From NCBI RefSeq assembly GCF_002251245.1, contig NZ_NPJG01000007.1:1-64000 (forward strand): a DNA stretch of 64,000 nucleotides. The letters run 5' to 3'. Positions 1 through 7,247 of this stretch are shown in pieces (position 1 is the first letter of the stretch; each line of letters opens with the position of its first letter). The notes under the pieces are model-generated. The model was not told the origin of the DNA. It saw nothing but the letters and a program-made list of their open reading frames with translations, and did no database searches. Source of the DNA: Prevotella sp. P5-92 (lineage in GTDB: Bacteria; Bacteroidota; Bacteroidia; Bacteroidales; Bacteroidaceae). A program made the position numbers and the translations under genes.

Positions 1-116
1 TTTTAATCTGCGTATTGCCTCAAGTCGCATTGTGGGGTAAGGGGAAGGTATGCACAAATCGGACAAAATTCACGCTCATACTATCATGATGCATAGTGTT
101 CAAGCTCTTTACTGCA

Positions 117-139
117 ATTGAGATTGCCATTGAGATTGC
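117..139. repeat. short direct repeat (11 bp x2)
   Basis: The 11-mer ATTGAGATTGC occurs at 117-127 and again at 129-139. It lies just downstream (in the minus direction) of the lipoprotein gene. Nothing else is recognisable in the first 148 bases; no convincing reading frame or terminator was seen there. Confidence 0.4.
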
Positions 140-148
140 TTGCGGATT

Positions 149-652
149 TTAGGAATAAACAAAGGAATAGTTCACGTTGAAACATACATCAGACACCTTC
201 ATGGTGGTAATGACCATAGACCTATCCTCGGTGGTGAAACAGTATTGGTAGGAAGGTTCATCGGATGCAGATACGAGAGTGTAGTGTTTCTTCAGATAGT
301 CTATTATCAGACGGCTGTTGGAGATAAGTTCCGTATCAATGACTGAATACAGGGTGCTGTCGCTTCGCAAGAAACTATAGAGAATAGCCTCGTTGCCATT
401 ACCCGTCTTATATGCCAACTGAAAACTATCAGCGGTCTTGTTCTCTGCCTCGAAATGGTAACGCATCATTGTAACACTCATGTAAGCTGTTACTTCATCC
501 AAGGACGCACCTTTGATGTGATACGGCTCTACCCATACTTTGAGCTCGGATGATGGTTTTTCAGTTCCTTCGATAATGTCATTATCACCACAAGAGGTAA
601 ACACTGTTGCCACCAACAATGACAGGATGGCGGTTAGGAAATACTTTTTCAT
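149..652 (-). CDS. small lipoprotein of unknown function
   Basis: This 167-residue protein begins with a lipoprotein signal peptide: a Lys-Lys start, a hydrophobic stretch and the lipobox TSCG near residue 20, followed by acidic Asp-Asn-Asp. It should therefore be exported and lipidated. The remaining 145 residues match no family I can name; they look like one compact beta-rich periplasmic or surface domain. It is the last gene of the minus-strand element block, after the ParA pair but separated from it by about 135 bases of AT-rich repeats, so it may have its own promoter. I see no frameshift. The lipoprotein call is secure; a role in conjugation or surface exclusion would be only a guess from position. 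Confidence 0.75.
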   Translation of the reverse strand: MKKYFLTAILSLLVATVFTSCGDNDIIEGTEKPSSELKVWVEPYHIKGASLDEVTAYMSVTMMRYHFEAENKTADSFQLAYKTGNGNEAILYSFLRSDSTLYSVIDTELISNSRLIIDYLKKHYTLVSASDEPSYQYCFTTEDRSMVITTMKVSDVCFNVNYSFVYS

Positions 653-696
653 TGTCTTTTTATTTTATTGGTTACTAATGTTTTGAACTATGTTCT

Positions 697-793
697 CACG
701 TCCACATATATATATGTATTCATGTCTATATGTATTCATGTCCACATGTGTACACGTCCACACATATACATGGCTACTTATCCACATGGCTAC
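697..793. repeat. iteron-like repeats downstream of the par genes
   Basis: The motif CACGTCCACA occurs at 697-706 and 753-762, with the variants CATGTCCACA at 737-746 and CATGTCTATA at 721-730. The 10-mer ACATGGCTAC occurs at 768-777 and 784-793. The TCCAC and GGCTAC words recur upstream of parA near 1941-1960, so the parA gene pair is bracketed by related repeats. A centromere or operator site for the ParA partner is a reasonable inference. Confidence 0.5.
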
Positions 794-1134
794 ATCACCT
801 CATGAATTTCTTTCGACCTGATTTTCTTCACCTTTCCGTGCTTGGACTCATAAGCCTCTATACCTTGTTTCATTACATATTCCATAAAGGAACGGATAGT
901 AAAGCCTTCTTTGTGGGCAATGGCTTGCACCTTGTCCACAAGGGCTTTTGAGCATATAAAGGAGAAGTGTCGCCAAGTGTCATCAGGCTTTTCCTTGGTT
1001 GTTGCTTTCGTAGATGGTGCTAGAGCATCATTCTCTGGTAAAGGAGCAGCCGGATCTTCATACCTGTCCTGCGGCTTGACGACAGCATTTCCCAAGATAT
1101 TGCCAAGCAGGATGTCCATATTCTTCTTTCCCAT
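790..1134 (-). CDS. DUF3408-like small partner of ParA
   Basis: A 114-residue protein encoded 5 bases after parA. The N-terminal half is polar and low in complexity (Pro, Ala, Asp, Thr rich). The C-terminal half (about 60-105) reads like a ribbon-helix-helix or DUF3408 fold, with a beta strand (HFSFICSK) followed by two helices (ALVDKVQAIAHKEGF and SFMEYVMKQGIEAYE). In Bacteroidetes mobile elements a protein of this size and shape usually follows parA. By position it may bind the repeats at 697-793 or 1936-1965 as the centromere-binding or autoregulatory component, but this is inferred. A stop codon overlapping the repeat block supports close co-evolution of gene and site. The family name is tentative. 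Confidence 0.65.
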   Translation of the reverse strand: MGKKNMDILLGNILGNAVVKPQDRYEDPAAPLPENDALAPSTKATTKEKPDDTWRHFSFICSKALVDKVQAIAHKEGFTIRSFMEYVMKQGIEAYESKHGKVKKIRSKEIHEVM

Positions 1135-1139
1135 GGTCT

Positions 1140-1892
1140 TTATTGATTACGTGAAATAATCTCCTCCGTCAACGCAAGGTAATCTTTGGCTCCATTGGAG
1201 TTAGGGTCGTACTCGAAGATGCTTTTTCCGCTTCCTGCCGACTCGGCGAGGGCTATGTTCTCACGGATTCGGGTCTTCATGGTGATGCTTTCGTAGCGAG
1301 ACTTTACGGCTTGCTCAACCACCTTGTTCAGTTTTCGATGGTTGAAGCGGGCTATGAACACACCTCCCAGGCGAAGAGAGGGCTTCACTCTTTGGAGGTT
1401 GGTCACAAAAGCATCAAGCATCCTCATTCCTTTGAGCGGAAGCAGCTCAGGAGTCATTGGCACGATGATTTCATCGGCTGCAAGAAAGGCATTCGTGGTG
1501 ACGATGCCCAATGAAGGTGGGCAGTCGATGAGGATGTATTCATAGTCCTGTCTGATTGGGTCAAGAAGCCTACTGAGCAGCTGTTCTCTTGCCAGGAGAT
1601 TGGTCAGGGCAATCTCCGCACTCGCCATTTCAAGTGAAGATGGCACAAGGTCGAGATTTTCCCTAATATGCTTCACTGGCAATGGTGCTCCATCTACGAG
1701 AGCATCAAAGATGCTGGTCTCAATCTCATCTTCGTTAGGGATGAAATACAATGTGAGATTTGCCTGTCCATCGAGGTCGATGAGCAGGACTTTCTTTCCC
1801 ATTTGCGCCATGCAAGCCCCGATAGAGGCTGTGGAAGTGGTCTTTGACACCCCTCCTTTGTGGTTGGCGAACGTAATGATTTTCTGTTTCAT
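1140..1892 (-). CDS. parA: ParA/Soj-type partition ATPase
   Basis: A 250-residue ParA-family P-loop ATPase. The deviant Walker A motif KGGVSKT lies at residues 12-18, with the signature lysine 12 and catalytic lysine 17. The Walker A' LLIDLDGQ and Walker B ILIDCPPSLG motifs follow. Such proteins form dynamic ATP-dependent filaments or gradients on DNA and, on Bacteroidetes conjugative elements, sit at the head of the partner and transfer genes. I chose the ATG at 1892 because the fold starts directly with MKQKIITF; an ATG at 1931 would add a 13-residue tail reading through the repeats. A TAnnTTTG-like box is at 1977-1984 on the minus strand, with an inverted repeat at 1936-1965 between it and the start, suggesting autoregulation. 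Confidence 0.93.
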   Translation of the reverse strand: MKQKIITFANHKGGVSKTTSTASIGACMAQMGKKVLLIDLDGQANLTLYFIPNEDEIETSIFDALVDGAPLPVKHIRENLDLVPSSLEMASAEIALTNLLAREQLLSRLLDPIRQDYEYILIDCPPSLGIVTTNAFLAADEIIVPMTPELLPLKGMRMLDAFVTNLQRVKPSLRLGGVFIARFNHRKLNKVVEQAVKSRYESITMKTRIRENIALAESAGSGKSIFEYDPNSNGAKDYLALTEEIISRNQ

Positions 1893-1935
1893 ACTTATTT
1901 CCATTATGTATATATGTATAAATGTGTACAACTAT

Positions 1936-1965
1936 ACAAGTCCACAAGGCTACGTGGCTACTTGT
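1936..1965. promoter_or_regulatory. inverted repeat in the parA leader
   Basis: The arms ACAAGT (1936-1941) and ACTTGT (1960-1965) enclose a second pair, CCAC (1942-1945) and GTGG (1954-1957). The site lies between the putative -7 box (1977-1984, minus strand) and the parA start at 1892. It shares TCCAC and GGCTAC words with the repeats after the partner gene, so it is a plausible operator or par site. Confidence 0.5.
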
Positions 1966-2009
1966 ATTAACGTGTACAAAGTTACTGACGTTACTTTGGT
2001 TAGCCTTGT

Positions 2010-2045
2010 CACTTCTCCTGACAGCCTTTATAGTCAGGAGAAGTG
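2010..2045 (-). terminator. 13-bp perfect hairpin between small gene and parA
   Basis: CACTTCTCCTGAC at 2010-2022 pairs perfectly with GTCAGGAGAAGTG at 2033-2045 around a 10-base loop. It starts 9 bases past the stop codon of the small gene at 2054-2221 and lies upstream of the parA promoter. There is no long T tract on the minus strand, so it may be a weak terminator or an mRNA-stabilising 3' structure. Confidence 0.55.
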
Positions 2046-2053
2046 TTAGGTGG

Positions 2054-2221
2054 TCAGAGTATAAACACCTCGTCTCTGAGTACTGTCACCTCTGCACCAT
2101 TGCTCACTTGTACAAGCAGTTCCTTTCCATAATCTTCAATGATTGTAGCAAAGCGGCAGCCTTTCCATGGGGTTCCCAGTTCGCAAGACTCTCCCAATAA
2201 TTCTGATTCATATTCGTACAT
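2054..2221 (-). CDS. small acidic protein, element-associated
   Basis: A 55-residue protein starting MYEYESELLGESCEL. A longer frame from 2251 is possible, but the extra ten residues look unrelated and the shorter start is more natural. It contains a GTPWKGCRFA segment and a beta-rich C-terminal half (LLVQVSNGAEVTVLRDEVFIL), resembling small SH3-like folds. I do not recognise the family. It sits between the interrupted gene at 2278-2859 and the parA leader, between two hairpins, and so may be its own transcription unit. Confidence 0.55.
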   Translation of the reverse strand: MYEYESELLGESCELGTPWKGCRFATIIEDYGKELLVQVSNGAEVTVLRDEVFIL

Positions 2222-2239
2222 ATTCTGTGTAGGTTTAAT

Positions 2240-2270
2240 GCGAGAGCACAAGGCTTGCTCATGCTCTCGC
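2240..2270. terminator. 9-bp perfect hairpin
   Basis: GCGAGAGCA at 2240-2248 pairs with TGCTCTCGC at 2262-2270, with a 13-base loop. It lies just after the stop codon at 2278 of the interrupted gene on the minus strand. On that strand it is followed by ATTAAAC rather than a clean T run, so termination is likely but not certain. Confidence 0.5.
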
Positions 2271-2277
2271 TTGTTTC

Positions 2278-2859
2278 TTATTCAAAAGTGAAGACCCGAA
2301 TATAGAAGTAGGTTTCTTCATTCTCATACTCATACTCGTTGATGAAGTCAACCATCTGTTCCTCTGTGCGTTCTCCTTGTTCGATTCCGGTCTTTGATAC
2401 CCATTCGTTGATAGCATCCTTCACCGTATCGTAAACGTCATCATAAGCGTCCTCAAATGGTTTGCCGTTTGAACTGACACAACACTCTTCGGGGAAAAAA
2501 GAGCCTTCATCATGGACGTAGTAAACTTCGCATCCACATTAACAAACTCGGTAACTGATAGAGAGTTCATCGTGTAGATGATGGTTTATCTCCTCAAAGA
2601 GTTCGGTGCACGCATCCCATGCGCTTTCTGTCTCAAACGATAGAAGAGTATTCTCGTCATCTTCCTCATACTCTGCCCAATAGATATGCCCTCTGACGCT
2701 GATTTGCTTTGCTCCGTAGTCGATGCCATAGAAGTCTGCCAATTCGTTCAGCCATACATTCTTGGTGTTCACATTCATGCCCTGAAGGGTCTTCCAAAGG
2801 TCGCTCACAGCCTTGCGAGAACCTGTCACCTTGTAGGTGGTAGTTGCCTGATTTGCCAT
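2278..2859 (-). pseudogene. element protein interrupted by an in-frame TAA
   Basis: The frame opens at 2859 with MANQATTTYKVTGSRK and runs 106 codons to a TAA at 2539-2541. The same frame then continues without another stop for 87 codons (CGCEVYYVHDEGSFFPEEC onward, ending FYIRVFTFE) to a TAA at 2278. The continuation has no usable ATG near its start, keeps normal protein-like composition, and continues the acidic, aromatic style of the first part. From memory, Bacteroidetes element proteins of this type run about 190 residues uninterrupted, often with Glu at this position; GAA to TAA is a single base change. It could be a recent nonsense mutation, a truncated but still functional protein, or readthrough. 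Function is unknown. Confidence 0.75.
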
Positions 2860-2912
2860 AACTGTCTATTTGTTTATTGTGAAATGTGGGCGGTAGATGC
2901 ACCGCCACACTA

Positions 2913-3158
2913 TTAGTATTCTGCTATTACTGCGAAGGTGGCATGATGTTCAAGCCATTCTCTTACGCATTCCATATTATACTCGCTTGTGATGACTGCC
3001 GTTTGTTCGTCTATTGCGGTGAAACGTGTGCTTTCGTAATCGTCAATCCACTCTTTCAGATTGCCAACTCCCCAAAAAGCCACATCGTTAAAGACTTCAT
3101 CTATTACTGCAATGGGCGAGTTAAATCTGACAACAAGTGTCTTATAATGAGTAATCAT
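2913..3158 (-). CDS. small element protein of unknown function
   Basis: An 81-residue protein starting MITHYKTLVVRF. I chose 3158 over 3185 because a clear AGGAGG-like Shine-Dalgarno site precedes it and the longer frame would overlap the previous gene heavily. The start overlaps the stop of the DUF3873 gene (3155) by 4 bases, so the two are translationally coupled. It shows alternating strands and helices with many aromatic and acidic residues (VAFWGVGNLKEWIDDYES), a style common to accessory proteins of Bacteroidetes conjugative elements. No known catalytic motif is visible. Confidence 0.7.
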   Translation of the reverse strand: MITHYKTLVVRFNSPIAVIDEVFNDVAFWGVGNLKEWIDDYESTRFTAIDEQTAVITSEYNMECVREWLEHHATFAVIAEY

Positions 3159-3376
3159 CTTGTTCCCTCCTTCCTTTTCATCCATTCATCACGCTTCTTC
3201 CGGCACTCTTCAAGCGTTGCGCATACACAAGAGAAGAGTTCGCCGTCCACATGTCGGTAGTCATATTGTACAAGTGTACGTCTCTTTCTGCCTATGCCCG
3301 ACTGATATTTCTCGTATTTCTCAGCACCTGCGATGGTGCAGGTGCTTACTCCATTGATAGTCATTTTCTGTTCCAT
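3155..3376 (-). CDS. DUF3873 family protein
   Basis: A 73-residue protein starting MEQKMTINGVSTCT. It contains the block AEKYEKYQSGIGRKRR followed by YDYRHVDGELFSCV, which I recognise as the DUF3873 family carried by Bacteroidetes conjugative transposons. Upstream in-frame codons reach 3466, but the family begins at about residue 31 of that longer frame, so 3376 is preferred. The C-terminus is basic (RKKRDEWMKRKEGTR). The molecular function of the family is unknown. It is coupled to the next gene by a 4-base overlap, and its start lies just after the stop of the zinc-ribbon gene. Confidence 0.8.
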   Translation of the reverse strand: MEQKMTINGVSTCTIAGAEKYEKYQSGIGRKRRTLVQYDYRHVDGELFSCVCATLEECRKKRDEWMKRKEGTR

Positions 3377-3395
3377 ATCTGAATTGATAGAATTG

Positions 3396-3746
3396 TTACC
3401 ATTCTGTGTAATAACTCTGGTCATTGCTTTCGCATTCTTCTGCCCACTCTTCATCTGTGAAGTCACTATGTAAGCAATCCTCGCTGCAATAGTAGGCTAC
3501 TCCCATATCCACACAATAGCCTTCACGCATGAGTTTGCCGCACTCAGAGCATCTACGGCAGGCTCTGTCAGTGTCCCACCAATAATCCACAAAGGACTCA
3601 GCAATTACGTCTTCGCTTGTGTTCTCGTCCCACTTGTCACGGTAGAAGTCCGCAAACTTGTTCAACTCATCCTTGCTGAAAAGTTCCTGGTCTGTGCCAC
3701 TAACACCCTTGGTCAGTCGGCTCAAAATCGATTCTCTTGTCGTCAT
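3396..3746 (-). CDS. zinc-ribbon-like element protein
   Basis: A 116-residue acidic protein. Residues 1-60 are helical; the centre has cysteine pairs (CRRCSECGKL, then YYCSEDC about 20 residues later) that suit a treble-clef or zinc-ribbon metal site. The tail is very acidic (DEEWAEECESNDQ). I infer a structural zinc-binding protein, perhaps a nucleic-acid or protein adaptor of the element. It is the first gene of a minus-strand run that continues into the DUF3873 gene with 19 bases between stop and next start. No family name is certain. Confidence 0.7.
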   Translation of the reverse strand: MTTRESILSRLTKGVSGTDQELFSKDELNKFADFYRDKWDENTSEDVIAESFVDYWWDTDRACRRCSECGKLMREGYCVDMGVAYYCSEDCLHSDFTDEEWAEECESNDQSYYTEW

Positions 3747-4022
3747 ATTGATATTGTTTTTTCTCCCTTTCGTAGATCAACTACTTCGGGAATGGTTAAA
3801 AATTATGTTGCTTTCAGAAGGTGTTACGGCTATCTTGGCAAGGTTTTGATGCAAAATACTACCCGAAAGGTGTGGAGATTTTCCATCAAAGCGGGCAGCC
3901 TTGACCTTGCAGGAGATGAGACGTAACCATTACCTTCGCAACAGAATTTCTACCGATTCCCAGAAGTCGATGTATGGCAATCATTATAACAGGAACACCC
4001 ATTCGGCAAAGAAAAGGAGATG
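3747..4022. other. intergenic stretch without a gene
   Basis: Between the zinc-ribbon gene and the ssb terminator I find no convincing coding frame on either strand; the 77-codon frames here overlap each other and the terminator and look random. The minus strand carries TATTTTGC near 3852, which only loosely fits a Bacteroidetes -7 box. Confidence 0.4.
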
Positions 4023-4025
4023 CAT

Positions 4026-4050
4026 AAAAAAAGCGACCCGAAGGCCGCTC
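4026..4050 (-). terminator. intrinsic terminator of ssb copy 1
   Basis: Read on the minus strand, AGCGGCC - TTCG - GGTCGCT forms a stem with one G-U pair and a stable tetraloop, followed directly by a run of seven T. It lies 18 bases after the ssb stop codon. Confidence 0.85.
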
Positions 4051-4067
4051 TTTGATGACGAGAAGGG

Positions 4068-4445
4068 TTATTTGCCCTTCTTTGTCTTGCTCTCCTGTGG
4101 AGCAGGAGTTTCTTCTTTCTCCACAGCTTCGTAGAACTTGGTTGCGACGAGAACCACACGGTTGTGCTTAACTCCATCGGCATCCTGCCATTCCTCAGGC
4201 TTGAAGTAGCCTTCTACCGTAAGGAGAGTTCCCTTTACAAGGCGATCGAAGGAAGAGGTGTTCTCGTTTTTGCGCCATGCCTCTACATTCATGAAGGCTG
4301 ATGTGCGGTTTGTTTCCTCGCCATTCTTCTCAGTACGGCTGATGGCCAGTGAGAAACGTGCAACGCTTGCTGTTGAGAACTGATGGATGCTTGCATCCTT
4401 ACCTACGAAACCGCTTACTACGAAAGAATTTTCAATCTTTTTCAT
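4068..4445 (-). CDS. ssb: single-stranded DNA-binding protein, copy 1
   Basis: A 125-residue OB-fold SSB. The strand pattern begins MKKIENSFVVSGFVGKD and contains RFSLAISR, FMNVEAWRK and LLTVEGYFKPEEWQD, the usual beta strands L1 to L45 of bacterial SSB; the tail is short and Lys-rich and lacks the classic DDDIPF tip. This short-tailed type is common on Bacteroidetes conjugative elements, where it protects single-stranded transfer DNA. The second copy at 7248-7625 differs by one residue (Thr to Met in the LLTVEGY strand). It is followed by a strong terminator. The chromosomal housekeeping ssb is not in this window. Confidence 0.93.
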   Translation of the reverse strand: MKKIENSFVVSGFVGKDASIHQFSTASVARFSLAISRTEKNGEETNRTSAFMNVEAWRKNENTSSFDRLVKGTLLTVEGYFKPEEWQDADGVKHNRVVLVATKFYEAVEKEETPAPQESKTKKGK

Positions 4446-4618
4446 AACTTTGATATTTTAGAAGTGAAACATTTATTTTTTACGTTGCTATCAGAGTTGG
4501 CAAGGAAAGCAGGCAAGCAAGGAATTACCGAATTATTTCACCTTGGCACAGAAAAGTTTTTTGGATGATGTCAGACGAAAAAGTTTTTGAAATAATTCAG
4601 GTAATAAGGCACTGATAC

Positions 4619-4647
4619 TTGATACAATGCGGCTTGCACTAACTTTG
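4619..4647 (+). promoter_or_regulatory. Bacteroidetes-type promoter inside repeat copy 1
   Basis: TTG at 4619-4621 and TAACTTTG at 4640-4647, 18 bases apart, pointing away from ssb. The same promoter is in copy 2 at 7799-7827. No conserved reading frame follows, so the product may be an untranslated RNA running toward the inverted repeat at 5049-5089. Confidence 0.5.
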
Positions 4648-5048
4648 CGACGGAAAAAGTAAGTGTGTCTGCTTCGTCCAAAATAAGAAGTGGAGAAAAG
4701 TGCAGAAAATCAAGTAGTCGGTGTTAGGTAAAGGAAACAGGTATCTATATCAGATAAACAAGCGATGCACAAACATCGTGCCGATAGCCGTTGAAGTATG
4801 GTCGGAAACTGAGCAACAGCATGAAGAGATTGGGGATGCAAATACGATGAAAAAGACGGAGAACGCACAAGGAAGGGAACATGAGGAAGGCACACCTGGG
4901 GATTAGGATGTCGAGAGTAAACGCAATACGGTTCTCGCAACGATTCACAGAAGCTAAAGAAAGAAGTAATTCAGCAAGGAGAAAAAAGAAGGACTGACCC
5001 TGCCGTCAATGAGCAGCCATCGGGCTCAACTTATGGCATGTAAGTTTA

Positions 5049-5089
5049 AGTTTAGAAATACTCATGTATATATACATGTTCTCCAAACT
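5049..5089. repeat. inverted repeat with 16-bp palindromic core, copy 1
   Basis: The core CATGTATATATACATG (5063-5078) is a perfect palindrome. It is bracketed by AGTTTAGA (5049-5056) and TCCAAACT (5082-5089), which pair with one mismatch. It marks the right edge of the long repeat; in copy 2 the outer arms are perfect. Confidence 0.7.
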
Positions 5090-5174
5090 CAAATGTTTTC
5101 ATGGTTTCAAGTCTATTACCCATACTTTCGAATGTAAAAAAGACGATTTTCCTTCAGTAGGGAGAAGGTATAAA

Positions 5175-5198
5175 AAAGAGCGACCGAAGCCGCTCTTT
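5175..5198 (-). terminator. hairpin downstream of hipA
   Basis: AAAGAGCG at 5175-5182 pairs with CGCTCTTT at 5191-5198; on the minus strand the stem is followed by TTTTTATAC. It sits 22 bases after the hipA stop and probably ends the hipBA transcript. Confidence 0.7.
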
Positions 5199-5219
5199 AT
5201 GTAGTATCAATATGTAGAT

Positions 5220-6713
5220 TTACCTGGCAAGGTATGTTTCAACCAGTGTATGCAGTTGTTCTATCGAGAGGTTGGAAGTACCTGTTTCTTCAATCTCTGC
5301 ATACGCTGCTTTGTTTTTTGATATAACAAACTTACGCTCTTTTCCTTGTATCTCGCAAAGAAGATGGAAATTGCCTTTGTAAGTTTGTTCTACACGTACA
5401 TTCTCATATAGAATGCCATTAATATCAAATGATGGTGAACTGCTATCAGGCAAGAAGCCCCAATTTGCCAGATGGTTGTTCAAGCAAGTTTCAACAGCAG
5501 CTATCCATTGCTGACCTACACCACATTCTTCTGCGTATTTACGGAACTTACAGATAGCAGAAGCAACCTCTTTGATAATGGTTTCTGCCTTTCTGATACC
5601 ATTATCTTTGGCGAGAGCAAGAGCATCTTCAAAGGTTTGACCTTGCAGCTTTCCTTGCATCATAAGGCAGTGCATAGTCTCTGGAAGGAAACCTCCGACA
5701 TTGAAAATATAGGTCATGTCATATGCTGGCGATAACTGCCAATGACCGTTTTCGTCCATTAGGAAAGAAAAGTTCTTATTGTGGTCATCGGTGTTGTTGG
5801 CAAGGATGTTGAACACCATCCTGCGAAATACCTCTTCCTGTGTGGATTCAGGAAGTCGCATCTTACGACATACCATCAGCAGTTTCTCGTAGCTGTCTGC
5901 TTCGGGGTATAAGGCAGCCAGTGTCTGCATGTGAAGCTTACGTTCCTCATCACGATCGAAACGATGCGTTATGAAGTGATTCTGTCCCTCAACTTCAATA
6001 AGTTCACATGGCATCATGTTGATACCAGCAGCTGTAGCCATTTTGTAATAAGCCATTTCAAGCTCAGCAGAAGAACGTGAAGGATCACCAAACTTAAGAA
6101 TACAGTATTCAAACTCTTTTTGCCCAGCTATCTGTCCGCTTCTTATCTCACCAGTCTTTGGATTTATGGCAATGATGGCTTTAGGCTGTCTGCCACCTGC
6201 AGAGGTGCCAACAGCTATCAAGGATTGCATCGTCAAAGACTCATCTGGCATTATCTTTACGTTCTCACGCTCAGTGAATATCTTTTGAGCCAAGTCCGTC
6301 AAAGCTTTAAGATTGAGTTGTTCGGACTTCTTAATGCCAGATGATTCAGGGATAAACTCCAATGCTCCCATTCCTCGCTTGCCAATGAAAGAGAGAATTT
6401 CAAGAGGAGTGATTTCCTGGTTTCGGATGCCGTTCTGTATTCTCCAACATTCGAAGACTTGATTTCCCCAAGCATCAGGAAGCGAATCAGCAAGAAAAGG
6501 AGGCAATTTACGGTAAAGCTTCATTTCCTTATCTCCCATGATAGGACGACGGCTTGCAGGTGACTTGGTAGAAGCAATAAGAGGGAAAGGATCTAGTTCG
6601 CCACCGATAACAGCAGGATTGAACTCGAAGTACGAAATTCCTTTCCTGCCATCCCATGACAAACGACCGATTTCCTTGTTCCAGAGCATTATTTTAAGGG
6701 AGCTTGTTATCAT
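5220..6713 (-). CDS. hipA: HipA-type serine/threonine kinase toxin
   Basis: A 497-residue HipA. Family members phosphorylate an aminoacyl-tRNA synthetase (GltX in E. coli), raise ppGpp and stop growth, and are held inactive by HipB. The glycine-rich loop GTSAGGRQPKA is at 169-179, RFDRD at 251-255, the catalytic NNTDDHNKNFSF block at 306-317 and the metal-binding YDMTY at 331-335; all key residues are present, so it should be active. The N-terminal subdomain (about 10-110) is fused here, whereas many Bacteroidetes systems encode it separately. About 65 residues at the C-terminus (from about 432) form an additional beta-rich domain beyond the usual kinase end. Its start overlaps the hipB stop by 4 bases. 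It lies between two long direct repeats. Confidence 0.93.
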   Translation of the reverse strand: MITSSLKIMLWNKEIGRLSWDGRKGISYFEFNPAVIGGELDPFPLIASTKSPASRRPIMGDKEMKLYRKLPPFLADSLPDAWGNQVFECWRIQNGIRNQEITPLEILSFIGKRGMGALEFIPESSGIKKSEQLNLKALTDLAQKIFTERENVKIMPDESLTMQSLIAVGTSAGGRQPKAIIAINPKTGEIRSGQIAGQKEFEYCILKFGDPSRSSAELEMAYYKMATAAGINMMPCELIEVEGQNHFITHRFDRDEERKLHMQTLAALYPEADSYEKLLMVCRKMRLPESTQEEVFRRMVFNILANNTDDHNKNFSFLMDENGHWQLSPAYDMTYIFNVGGFLPETMHCLMMQGKLQGQTFEDALALAKDNGIRKAETIIKEVASAICKFRKYAEECGVGQQWIAAVETCLNNHLANWGFLPDSSSPSFDINGILYENVRVEQTYKGNFHLLCEIQGKERKFVISKNKAAYAEIEETGTSNLSIEQLHTLVETYLAR

Positions 6714-7018
6714 GATTTCTTATGTCTAATTCGTTGAACCTTCTTTTCTGACTTGATGAGATATGCAGAATCTGGAAGTTCTGGCATCAGTTCGTCTATA
6801 GTATTTATCTGGCCGATAGCCTTCATCAGCAATAAGAACGTACCAAGCGACATATTGCCTGACGTTCCGTTCTCAAACTTGTGAATGGTAGTAATGGTGA
6901 TACCAGATTGCTCAGAGACATCCTTCTGCGTCATGTTACTACGCAGACGATAATCTTTGAATCTCGCTCCAAGCAGCTTTATCAATTCTGGTATGGAATA
7001 TTCGTAATAGTCAGCCAT
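6710..7018 (-). CDS. hipB: HipB-type antitoxin, XRE-family repressor
   Basis: A 102-residue protein with a Cro/CI helix-turn-helix at about 20-75: RLRSNMTQKDVSEQSGITI then THKFENGTSGNMSLGTFL. It should bind the hipBA promoter and neutralise HipA. The ATGA overlap with hipA (6710-6713) gives translational coupling with antitoxin first, the standard layout. The tail (EKKVQRIRHKKS) is basic. Upstream (7019-7110) is very AT-rich with TATTTTATATT words, a likely operator-promoter region, though I see no exact TAnnTTTG box. Confidence 0.9.
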   Translation of the reverse strand: MADYYEYSIPELIKLLGARFKDYRLRSNMTQKDVSEQSGITITTIHKFENGTSGNMSLGTFLLLMKAIGQINTIDELMPELPDSAYLIKSEKKVQRIRHKKS

Positions 7019-7205
7019 AATGTCACACTTTTATTTTATATTTTGCTATAATTTATATATTGTTTTATCGTCTATTTTATATTATGCTTATATTTACGAC
7101 TGCAAAATTACGCAATGTTTTTGAAATAAATGCATAACGGCAAGGAAAATGTTGGATAAAGAGCAAATTTTATGGTTCTGTAAGGAAAAAGAGAGCCCAA
7201 AACAC

Positions 7206-7230
7206 AAAAAAAGCGACCCGATGGCCGCTC
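7206..7230 (-). terminator. intrinsic terminator of ssb copy 2
   Basis: Same stem as at 4026-4050 (AGCGGCC/GGTCGCT) with loop ATCG instead of TTCG, followed by a T run on the minus strand. Confidence 0.85.
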
Positions 7231-7247
7231 TTTGATGACGAGAAGGG

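Larger units (their letters stand above)
4023..5095. repeat. long direct repeat, copy 1
   Basis: About 1.07 kb that recurs at 7203-8273 with roughly 97 percent identity by eye, in the same orientation. It contains the ssb terminator, ssb, an outward (plus-strand) promoter, about 430 bases without a conserved reading frame, and ends in an inverted repeat. The offset between copies is 3180 bases up to a single-base indel in an A run near 4851. Single-base indels in A runs and stop codons differ between copies in the 4720-5040 part, so that part is probably not protein-coding. Confidence 0.92.

Noticed and set aside
4721..4906. Plus-strand frame with GTG start in repeat copy 1
   Set aside because: In copy 2 the frame is broken by a stop and a one-base deletion, so coding is not conserved.
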